Source: Klebsormidium nitens (taxonomy: Eukaryota > Streptophyta > Klebsormidiophyceae > Klebsormidiales > Klebsormidiaceae). From it: a DNA stretch of 64,000 bases. Positions 34,223 to 43,815 of the stretch are shown one piece after another; the first letter of the stretch is position 1; every line of letters starts with the position of its first letter. A program made the position numbers and the translations under genes. The notes under the pieces are model-generated. The model was not told the DNA's origin. It made no database searches and saw nothing but the letters and a program-made list of their open reading frames with translations. The stretch lies in assembly GCA_000708835.1 (NCBI GenBank), contig DF237225.1:50784-114783 (forward strand), in the 5' to 3' direction.

Positions 34223-34713
34223 GAGAGGGTTCACATTGGACTTTCGATCAACTTTCGCTTTGTTTTGAGATGTACCCAGATGACGTGTGCTGACGTTGTA
34301 GCAGCGAGTTCTGAAGTTGGGTTCACATTGGGAACACCGCTGTCGAATGCATCATCAGTTTCGGCGGAGACCACGTGTAATCACGTGGATGTACAAAATG
34401 GTACACTTGGTACACTTTGACGTCATAACTTTCGACCGAACTGCGCAAGAGTGATCTGAGCCATTCGATCGCTGAGTCGGACGTCATAATCGTAAAACAT
34501 GTTTTCGAAAGGCGGTCGCCGACCGCCTTTCGAAAACATGTTTTACGGAGGACATTTTAGTACGTTCTTCGATGCCGAAAGATTTTTGATGTTCGTAATT
34601 TTGACCGTTGCCAAAGCGCGTTCCGGACCATGACGTGTGCTTCCGTCATCGCAGTAACTTCGTGTTTTCGAAGAGGGATAATCTGTTCCGCAAAGTTCAA
34701 TGTGAACCCGCTC
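34223..34713. mobile_element. Foldback element with a perfect 57-bp central palindrome
   Basis: GAGAGGGTTCACATTGGAC at 34223 has a diverged inverted partner ending at 34713. Near the middle, 34491-34547 is a perfect palindrome: two 28-base arms around one base, starting CGTAAAACATGTTTTCGAAA. No open frame of interest is present. It starts within 10 bp of the end of the preceding inverted-repeat element, so the two may be parts of one composite. Confidence 0.65.
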
Positions 34714-34864
34714 CTGGGTTCTAGCCAGGTATCGATGCAAAGACACCAATTCAGTGGTAATTCTGCCGGGCTCTCGAACTTGAAGACACGTTGACGGAAA
34801 CGGTCTGTACGTCATTGACTCTGCGGCTGTCCAATCATTGTATCACGAAATGAGTCACAAGAAG

Positions 34865-35375
34865 CAGTGTTTACCACGAACCGACTTGCAGTGGTATTGC
34901 GACCGACCAAAATTGAAAGTGACCGACTCCAACGAGTGTGGCCGGCCGCAGGCCGGCTGGAAAGCCGACCACTATGAAGGTGGTCGGCTGCCCAAACCGG
35001 CCTTTTCCTGAGAAGTCGGTCCCAGCCGGGTAGGCCAATAGTGGTCGGTAGGCCTTTTCTCAGACTTTTGGCACTATTTGAACCTTCAGAGACCTTGACA
35101 CTAGGCCAAAGTATGGTGGTAAGGATCGAGTGACTTTTGGGCTGTAGTGTCACACTTAGAACTTGCGGATTAGTGCTCTGGCCAAGCAGGGCCTACTGTC
35201 AGTGGCAGAATTCGCGCCGGGTAACCGACCCAAGAGAGCGCACCCGGCCCACAAAAAACCGACAAAAATGAAGGTGGTCGGCCCGGGCAAACCGACCAAC
35301 GGCCTCTTCCAACCGACTGCTTCAATAGGGACCCTCTGGGCAGCCGGCTATCTCAAATCTTCGTGGTAAACACTG
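34865..35375. mobile_element. hAT-like non-autonomous element
   Basis: A 16-base perfect terminal inverted repeat, CAGTGTTTACCACGAA, bounds 511 bp at 34865-34880 and 35360-35375. The flanks read ACAAGAAG and TCAAGAAG, an 8-bp target duplication with one mismatch. CA(G)TG ends with 8-bp duplications are typical of hAT transposons. The interior holds GGTCGG/CCGACC motifs in both orientations and no transposase, so it would need an enzyme from elsewhere. Confidence 0.8.
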
Positions 35376-37986
35376 TCAAGAAGGCTCGAGCTTCATGAAT
35401 CGTTGGATGCAGGGCCCGATTGCTGATTGACGGCGCCAGCCCGTCTGCTTTTGTCACGTGGTTGGATTCCCAGCTCAGGGACGGATCTCGCGCGCGTAGC
35501 TTTGTTGGACGAGCTATCGGAGACCTCATCAACATGCACTGTGACTGATGCAGGTTGCCTGCAAGCTTCAGAAATTACTGTAGAAAGGAGAAGCGTCGTT
35601 TCCAAGTCTCAAGCTCGGTAACCGAGTCCATTCAAGGTTGATTTAGAGGTTGCAACATCACATACACTCAATTTGTGTGCCATGAGAAGCTTATGGCCAT
35701 GATGTGGCTACGACGCGTAAAAGAGAAGATCATGCAGATCTCACAAGCTAGAGGATGAGCTACATACTTCGAGATTGATCATGAGCCTATACAATGCGCC
35801 GCTGGAAACAAGTTGCCTGGACTTTGGGAAGATAGTCATTGGCGACGCTTTGGACAATTGCCGCTTTCTAAAACTTGACATAATTATGGTACATGATAGG
35901 TTTCGAGCCCTTCGGTGTCCGAGCTTGTTATATAACACAATATTGATTGTTAAATCACTTGCTGATTAATTGGAGGCCATTCAACTGTTGCGAGCCGATC
36001 AAACAGTGCCACCGCACAACACGGTATATGTGAGAACGACTGTCAGTAAGACAAATCCTATGGGCACGTGCACGTTACTGAATTGGCTTTTGAACTACAC
36101 GTACTGGCTTTTGAAAACGGCCGCATGGCCGCTTTGGCAACCTGACGTTCCAATGGCGCACATGCAGTATGTACTAGAAATGATCAAGTGCACGCGGTGA
36201 CAATCAGCTTCGATCCTTGACCAGATGGAAGATTTAGTTGATACAGATATCATAGTACCATGATTGAATCGCAAATTTAACCTCCAAACGCAGTGAGTTC
36301 CTTCAAGAATCAAAGCTACGGTCTGCCACTGGGACAACTTGAAATGCCACTTCTAGTCTGATATTGAACGAGCCTTCGGACGCAACTTGCCAGTTATGCA
36401 GCGAAGGGTTTCTCTCCAAGAGTGATCTCGAACATTTTGGCGGCCCGGCGGCATCATCTTACAAGCACATCCTCAACTCAACAAGTCAGTAAACGAATGT
36501 ATGCATGGCGTGGGCACACGCGCCGGACACACGCATCATCAAATAAGAGGCTTGTGGTCGAGAAACTGTAAGATTCTCTTGGCCTGGCCCGTTTTTCGCG
36601 CGCAGCCAGGACTCATACATATATAGATGCCACGCTCGCTTAGCTTGAGCCCCGCTTCAGCCTCCTCCTCAATCGACGATTGTCCATCGCCGTCTTCGCT
36701 CAACCAAGAAGCCAGGTTCAGGGGAATCTCAGTCGACCTGCGGCCCAGGTAAAACTTCAGTCTGTGTCCGATTTCGTGCTTAGCTGGCCTGCATTGGCAG
36801 AGTCACCACTTCATATCAGTCAGTGGCAATATTTTAAGAAGACTGATGTCAGCGCGCACATAGCATCAGTGCAGATCAAATTGTCCTCTATTTTCAGTCT
36901 GATAATGATGCACCGAGTCTCACTGAAAGCGCCCAAATGCATCCGCAAAAGGCCGCCAGCGTACTTGTAGGTCGGACGCTTTATACCTTAAGAAATGTAA
37001 GCTCAATCTCAATATGATAAGCGTCCACGACCTTTCTGGTATCCCCCGGATTCAGCTGCGCAGGCCAACAGGCTGCCCAAACGTCCAACGGCCTAACACG
37101 TCTTCTGCTTTCAACAGCAGCGGCTCGCCCACTGGTCGAGCTGCAGCGTTCCAACTGCCATACCTGGCTCGTCCTCGCGAAGTGATTAAATAAGATACGC
37201 AGCCCAATCAACCTCATGATCGCAAAGGACGGCGGCCTGACGTCAGCCAATCAGACCAGTTCGTCAGGCACGGAAATTTCCCTGAAAAGCCCCAGAAGCT
37301 CACCTGAACATGATCCAGCTCGCGCTTAGGCACCTCATGTTCCACCGGCCGTACGCTTCCGCCCGCTCAGCAAGGCCCCTCGACTGCGCACACGTCCACC
37401 TTTGAGAAGCGCGCGCGCGCGCTCGTGCGCACGGGGTAGGCAAGCACAGGTGGGAGCTCCCAGGGGTGTGTAGCGAGCGCAGAGGTAGTATGGCACAAGT
37501 CTCTGCATGAAGTAGCCTGGGGGCTGTGAGGGGCTTTGACTTTCAAGGTTTTGTTCAGTCGCTTTGATAATGTTCGAGAGTGCATCAATACCGAAAGTAG
37601 ACCGAATTGAGTTATAAACATCTGTGGATCGAAACGAGCTAGTCTTGTGTGCAGTCTGGTGAGTGTCAGCCAATCCACTTTATCTTTTTACAACAAACAC
37701 TAGTAGGCTAGGTGGCACCAGAGTCGAGGTTTGCGTTGAAGCCATCAGAGTGCCCTGTGACCAAGAACAAATCCACCAACCACCAGACATGTTAATTCCC
37801 GTAAATAGGTGTTGAGAAACCCTTCTCCACCAGGCTGGTTCTCTGTGTACTCAACTTTTGAAACACATATGATAAGCCCCTCGCTTCAACAAGAGCAACC
37901 AGGTTGGTAAACAAACGGCGCTCAAAGAGCAGCTCTTTGCCCCACCTTATCGTCTCTGGAGCTGCCTTGTATCATCTCATAATCCC

Positions 37987-39204
37987 TCAGATCAATGCCG
38001 CTTCCAACGCCTCTTCCGAGAGCTCCGCGTCATCATCCCCCTCGTTCAGCCCCTGACCAGAGTCCCGAACAGCCCCGTTCTCCCGCCGCGCCTTCTGCCC
38101 CGCCCGCCGCCGCGTGTTATACGCGTTGCAGCACGCCTTGCACTTGTCCTGCAACCCGTCCACTGCGGCCCTGTTCCTGTGAAACTCGGCCACCGCTTTC
38201 TCCTCCCCACACTCGATGCAGTGCTTGGGTTGCGTCCGGGCGAGGACCTCCGCATCCCTGTGCCGCCGGTACAGCTGTCGGCGCCTCTCCGAGAAGCACT
38301 GCTTGCAGATCACAGCACGGCCGCGGAGGCGCTTCTTGTCCAGCGCAAACTCGGCCCCCGGCTTTGTTTCCCCACAGCGGTTGCACGGCAGGGGGGTGCT
38401 CTCCGGTGCCGGCAATCGGTCCGGCTGCTGACGCTCCATCTGGCACTTGCAAGCCCGGCAGTAGATTTCGATGCCCTCGGCCTTCCTGATGTTCCGCCCA
38501 AAGTCACGCAGCTCCTTCAGGATCCCACAACGAGCGCAGCTCTTGGCCCGCTCCCAAGACTCCTCGACGTTCAATGATAGGTGGTGCATATCAACGCCAA
38601 CGCGCTCTGCTCGGATAGCCGCTAGGCACGCGCGGCACAGGTCACTCCGCAAGTCGGAGCCGCGCCTCTTCTCAAAGTCGACAATATGTTTGGAGTGAAC
38701 GCAACTGGCGCAAACTTTTGAGCTTGCTTTAGTGGCGCGAGCAAACACACCATCAGGCTCCAGCACTTGGCTGGTTGTCGACTTCTGTCCTAAAGCAACT
38801 GCTTCCTCCTCTGTACGATCAAGCTGCTGACTGATGGTTGAGGCGAAACCTTTGATTCCGTCCCTGCGAAACCTGGCCGCATTTTGCTGGGTGGATATGA
38901 GGCGCACCGAATGAAACCTTAGGCCCACAGGCTGATGAAAGATTCCTACTTTCCGGGGACTGCTGAAGCGAATGCAGATGGCGCTGCCGCTTGATCCGCA
39001 ATTAGATAGCAAAGTTGGATTGCACCAGTATTTGCAGCACTTGGGAAAGGACCTGCGCATCAGACGCGCACCACCAAATGTGGTGGCACTTTTGCAGTAG
39101 GCCTGTGCAGGCATGAGCTTTGCCTTCTGCGAGAAACGGCTTGATTGGACAATGGTGGAGGCCATCCCAAAAGGCGAACGATCAATGCGGCCCGCCATTG
39201 GCAT
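37987..39204 (-). CDS. Four-module CxxC-CxxC zinc-binding protein, probably organelle-targeted
   Basis: A single open frame of 405 codons from the ATG at 39204. Four evenly built modules follow the pattern C-x2-C ... C-x2-C: C165/168-C190/193, C223/226-C249/252, C274/277-C300/303 and C329/332-C355/358, with 21, 22, 22 and 22 residues between pairs. Inside each are hydrophobic and F positions of the type CxxCGExKxxxEF. Similar single modules occur next to HNH or endonuclease VII-like domains in phage and organelle proteins, but no nuclease domain is visible here. The first 115 residues are rich in Arg, Ser and hydrophobics with almost no acidic residues, as in mitochondrial or plastid presequences. 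The C-terminus is acidic (EGDDDAELSEEALEA). Nucleic-acid binding in an organelle is inference. It is divergent from the enoyl-CoA hydratase-type gene, with 359 bp between starts. Confidence 0.75.
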   Translation of the reverse strand: MPMAGRIDRSPFGMASTIVQSSRFSQKAKLMPAQAYCKSATTFGGARLMRRSFPKCCKYWCNPTLLSNCGSSGSAICIRFSSPRKVGIFHQPVGLRFHSVRLISTQQNAARFRRDGIKGFASTISQQLDRTEEEAVALGQKSTTSQVLEPDGVFARATKASSKVCASCVHSKHIVDFEKRRGSDLRSDLCRACLAAIRAERVGVDMHHLSLNVEESWERAKSCARCGILKELRDFGRNIRKAEGIEIYCRACKCQMERQQPDRLPAPESTPLPCNRCGETKPGAEFALDKKRLRGRAVICKQCFSERRRQLYRRHRDAEVLARTQPKHCIECGEEKAVAEFHRNRAAVDGLQDKCKACCNAYNTRRRAGQKARRENGAVRDSGQGLNEGDDDAELSEEALEAALI

Positions 39205-39563
39205 TTGAGGGAGGCTCTTTCACGACACTTGAAAAGCTGAGCACCTCCCAACTTCAACTTCGTGTTCCAAGCTTTAATATTAGGGTTTCAAACCCTAGAA
39301 GGGGCAGAAAGTGCTTCTTTCTTCTAACGCCAATGGCAGAAGTTGTCACTGTTGTGTGGCCTTGCCTGCCAGCAGCACCAGTGCTTAAACTGGACTGCAC
39401 GTCCAGGTTCTTTAGCTGGCTCCTGCAGGATGCTCTTTTGCTGAGGTTGTTGACAAAATTGCATGGAAGCCGATCAAGCTCTGCCTGAGTGAGGCAGCTT
39501 TCAGCAAATCAGGGCAGGGGGCAATGTGGGGTACCTGTGGGGCGTACACTGAACGATCGTACG
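39205..39563. promoter_or_regulatory. Shared bidirectional promoter with inverted telo-box pair
   Basis: These 359 bp separate the two divergent start codons. At 39281-39297, TAGGGTTTCAAACCCTA is a palindrome made of two telo-box motifs (AAACCCTA) back to back. Telo-boxes are known in promoters of plant ribosomal-protein and other housekeeping genes. An inverted pair reads the same towards both genes, so co-regulation is plausible but not shown. No clear TATA box is seen. Confidence 0.55.
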
Positions 39564-41578
39564 ATGTTGCGCTTTCCACTATCTCGCCGAGCTCGATGTC
39601 CTTCCTCAGGAGCTCTTTCATATCTCTGGCAGGACGTCTGTGGGGTGGTGCGCTTTCCGGCAGTCACAAATAGCACCTCAGCAGCGAAGACTTCAGACAA
39701 TCTCTTCTGGAGGCCATTCTGTGCTGCCCCTGCTGATGCTCAGACTCGCTTGGACCACGACAAGCGGAACGGTGTTTATACCTTAACCTTCCTGGGTCAA
39801 GGGGAGCATAGAATCAACCCTGCTTTTGTGGCCGAGGTCGAGCGTCAGCTCGACACCGTGCTAGAAAACGAGTCTCCAATTGCTCTGGTGACAGCTAACG
39901 AGGGTAGGTTCTGGTGCAACGGACTGGACATTGACTGGGTGAAGGAAGACCCTAAGATAAGGTTAGAACCAGGGGTTTTGTCGTTGCTCCGATTGGTCAA
40001 AAGGTTTTTGGAGCTGCCAATCCCAACTGTGGCGTCGATCAACGGGCACGCTGCTGGGGGTGGTTTCGTGCTTGCGCTTGCAAATGACTACAGGTGAGAG
40101 GGGGCCAGTCAATCTATCTCATTGCCACAGTATCATTGAGGATGTCGGACTGAAGTCTGTCTTGAAATGACTCCAGCTTCTCCTCTTGAGATAGACTCTC
40201 AGCCTGATGTTTGATCCAAATGTTGGGGCAATTCTCATCTTAGAGATCATATGCGTTCCTTTGGATCCGTTCGTGGTTGTAGTAAACAAGCGCTCAATGC
40301 CAGAAGTGACTGCTTTTGGACTGCCAGGTTCTAGCCATGTTGAAATGCTCTTCCGGGTTCGTTCAGATTCTTTCAATGTGAGGATATTTCAGAGGTTTAG
40401 GGTCATCTACGGAGCAGATGGAATGCGGGTTTGAGTTTCTTGATTGCTGCGAAGCCCCTAAACGTAGCTGAGTGCCTCTGCTGACCCTTGGACATGACTT
40501 CGGGGCTGATTACACCTTGCTTCGTTTCCGGATTAGAGCCCCCGCAGCGCTGTAGCTTCTCTGAGAAACAGGAAAGTGAAGATGAGATCTCATCTTAGTC
40601 ACGCAGTTGTCTGGGGTGCTTCAGTGAAAAGCTCAATCTTCCCTGATTCCATTTCCAGTGTTCTCTGTCATTCTCTTTATTGGCGGTTTCTCATCTTGGC
40701 ACTTCGTTTTGCACAAGGACCTGTGCTGGGCAACTCTGAGCTTCATAAGAGGTCGATTCGCTCTGTTCTGAAGAATGGGGGACGTCAGAAATAGTTCGAA
40801 TCTAACACTGGCAGTGCACAATTAGATCGTATCTGGCAATATAGTTGGCAGTAGCAGTTAATAGGAACCCAATGCAGCTCTATGATGCATCCGCTGCTAC
40901 AGTTGCTGTCGAACAATTTTTGTGGGTCTGTTCTTGGCTCTCTATTGTCAGGCGTCCTCAGACCATTTGCGGCTTTAAATCCTTGTCGAGGTCGGCTGTC
41001 TTGAAGACTTCGAATCGAGCAGGTTGAAGGGCGCTCTTTGATCGCTCTCGAAACCCTTGTGCCACATAAACGCTTGTCAAGGCATGGCATCGGACCCCAG
41101 GTAAGCCCTCGCCTTTAGGCGTGAGTTATCTAGAGAAAATAATGATCTGTATTGTCTCTAATGCATCCCAGTGTGCATTTCCAGGTATATGAGACGGAGT
41201 AAGAGCGTCCTCTACTTAAGCGGGGTCGACATCGGTCTGCCGCACCCCCCCGGCGCGAACGCGCTCCTCCGAAGCAAGATGCGGCCCGAAGTCTACCGGG
41301 ACGCCGTCTTATACGGCATGAAATTCAATGGTGACATGGCCGCGAGTGCAGGTCTGGTGCAGTGCGACCCGCTCGGGGAGATCCCCTGGGATGCTGACGT
41401 TCTCAAACACGCCGAAAAGTTTGCGTCTTTCTTGGCGCGACGGAAGTTTGACAGGGAGGTGTATGGCGCGATGAAACGAGACATGTACAGCGAGGCTCTT
41501 GAGCTTCTCGAGAACGGCGGCATAGGGCAGCTGGGCAGCATGGGGCTGTTTGGGAAGATCCTGAAAGGGGCAGAATAG
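39564..41578 (+). CDS. Enoyl-CoA hydratase/isomerase-family protein, ECI-like, with N-terminal presequence
   Basis: Exons 39564-40093 and 41185-41578, phase 2 at the junction, 307 aa. The crotonase fold is shown by GQGEHRINP, NEGRFWCNGLDIDW and NGHAAGGGFVLALANDYR, then LYLSGVDIGLP. The order and wording are those of plant delta3,delta2-enoyl-CoA isomerases, which move double bonds during breakdown of unsaturated fatty acids. Plant ECIs are usually peroxisomal. This one ends KGAE with no PTS1 tripeptide and has about 60 extra N-terminal residues with many Arg/Ser and few acids, so mitochondrial import is inferred. The ATG at 39564 is the first in frame. The single intron (1,091 bp) holds dispersed repeat A. 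Hydratase versus isomerase activity cannot be settled from sequence. Confidence 0.85.
40303..40467. repeat. Dispersed repeat A, copy 2 (ECI-like intron)
   Basis: This matches 7012-7188 in the same relative orientation, with shared blocks such as TGCTTTTGGACTG, GGTTTAGGGTCATC and TGATTGCTGCGAAGCCCC. It is intronic, as is the first copy, and has no coding capacity. Confidence 0.8.
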
Positions 41579-43815
41579 GAACGATGCTGTACAGTAGTTT
41601 TAACCTGACCCTGTGTTGAGCAACGGGTCCCTAGGTTGCTAAGTCATAACAGCTAGGGGAGTCGGACTCAGCCGTGCCCAGTTGGCAGCCTGAGAGGTTT
41701 TACTAGCCTTTGCCATGATCGACTCGCTCGTGGCTCAGCCTAGCTCGACGAGAAACCACTGAGAGACGAGTGCTCGCGAGTATAGTCCGAAAACAAGCTC
41801 AATCTTGATCGGAAATATGATACCTTCGGCAGGCTTCGACTCGGAATTGTTAGTTTCGAGAGGACAAGCTACGTATGAAAACAAATTGCTGAGAAAAGTA
41901 CGAACCAAGTTGATTACCAGTAGCATACGAAATCAAAACATCCTACAGAGCATGGAATATATGAAGTACCGCTCATGAGCTAGTGTCTAGAGTGTTCAAA
42001 TCAATTCTTTGCCAACTTGCATGGACGGTCAAGGTTGAGTACTGGCCGGGACGGCTGTTCTGTCGGCCGACTTTTGAATTCATGTACTATATGTACGGTA
42101 TTGACTGATTCTAAAATAATCAAACGTCCTTTGGATTACCATGTATACGAGCCTAGCCTGCTGGTTAGATTGAAGTGCACGTTCAACATGGCCGTAATAT
42201 AGATGATACTGGCGGCTGCCATGCATGCAAGATTGTTACTTTTGTGCATTCATTACCCGTCTAGATATCGGACACGATTCTGGTCAGCATATCATTCACC
42301 GGTACGTGTCGGGCAGGATCCTTTATAGCACTCGATCATGCTGTCATATTGTGAATGATGAGCGCAAATCTTCTTGTCGAATCTGGAGATGCACTGATGC
42401 GAGACCAGCCGAGATCGAAGTTCGAGCCTGGTTCCCCCGACACGTACAGGCCAGCCGATCAGACGGCCGCCTCGGCTTGTGCGTACCGTGGACTTAGACA
42501 AGCTAAAGGGCTGCAATGCTGCATGCTGGCGCTCGTTTCTTCTTGCACTGCACAGCTTGCATGCGGCAGCGCATCGGGCCTTCCCTCGCATCAATTTTCC
42601 TACAATGAATGTCCGTTCAAATGAAAGCCAGCGGTACCTTGAATCCGTTTGGCCGGAATTCTTGTGTGCATGATGAAGCCAGGTTACTTTAGTAGCTATT
42701 ACGTACAGCTGGCCGGTCCGAGTGGAACGGCCCCTAACCCGTCAAGACTGTTGTTCAAAGCATTGGATCGACTGTCGAGGCTTCAATCAAATTCGCACGT
42801 GCGTTGGACGTAACGTGGCCCTTTGCCAGAGCTCAATGAGTCACGTGTCAAAGTGGCCGTCAGCAAACGTTTGGGTATTCTTGGACATCTTCAGCAACTC
42901 TGCAACACCCTCGTTGCCTGTCGAAAAATTGCTTCCTCGATGTATTTGACGTTGCACCCTACCTTCTGGGATCGCGTTCACTTCCTCTACACTTCGGATA
43001 GAAGAACCTTTGACTCCAATTTGACTGAACGAAACTACCATTTGACTGGGAGTAAGACGGAACTGTTTGCTAATCAAATCAAACTTGTGCATCCTGGAAG
43101 GAACCTTTGACATGGCAAACGCGATTGACACCTGACCCATGTTACTAGTCTTGCACATTCTACCAATCGTGTTTTTCTCACCCCCGGAATGGGGGAAAGG
43201 AAGGCACCAAGAAGGGACCCCAGAGCACACGATCCGTATTGGCTTGCGTAGTGGGCGTTGCCAGGAGTCGCTTGGATTGCCTCTCTCGTCTAAGTTCTGC
43301 AAACAGGCGCCGCTGCATCAGCTCGAGCCTGACAGAAGATTTGAGACGCTCAGATCGATAACCAATGAGATACATAAGGATGAGAGCACTCCTACGTCCG
43401 ACCTTCTTCTTCTGTACCAAAGTGTTGAGGAGTGTCGACTATGATGCGGCGCTAGATTGTCCAGATAAAGGTATGCGATGCATCGTCTAGAGTACGATCT
43501 CGAGAAGCCTGTGACTAAGAAGACGGCTGCTATAAACGACGAGTCGACACGCCCTTTCATACAAAGACAATTTCTCGGTCCCGACTGAAGCATTGTCTGA
43601 ATTTGATGAAATCTAGAGGACATTTGCTGCCGTCCTGACGTTGGATTGCACCACTTACGTACTACACGAATTGACCCACGTGAAAGCGATTGATGTGCCC
43701 CACCTAAGAATCCTATACAAACGTTCCGTTCGCCAGCATCCCGTTTGGTTGAGTAAGGTTCAACACCTGCCTCACAATCTCAGTCAAACATTACTGCTCC
43801 CTTCATCGTACATCA
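41579..43815. other. Intergenic region between convergent genes
   Basis: This lies between the 3' ends of the ECI-like gene (+) and the C2H2 gene (-). Open frames up to about 150 codons exist on both strands but show no domain, compositional bias or splice logic. I see no RNA gene and no bounded repeat. Confidence 0.5.

Larger units (their letters stand above)
33014..37986. other. Five-kilobase region without a recognised gene
   Basis: The left end should hold the ABCG promoter and 5' UTR (minus strand). 33340-33580 is a GC-rich patch with G and C runs. 33.8-35.4 kb is packed with inverted-repeat elements, listed separately. A TATATATAG at about 36617 followed by a short open stretch ending in a donor-like CAGGTAAAA near 36749 could be a small transcription unit, but nothing identifies a product. 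37320-37680 has overlapping open frames and a GCGCGCGC tract near 37410 with no domain. Confidence 0.5.
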
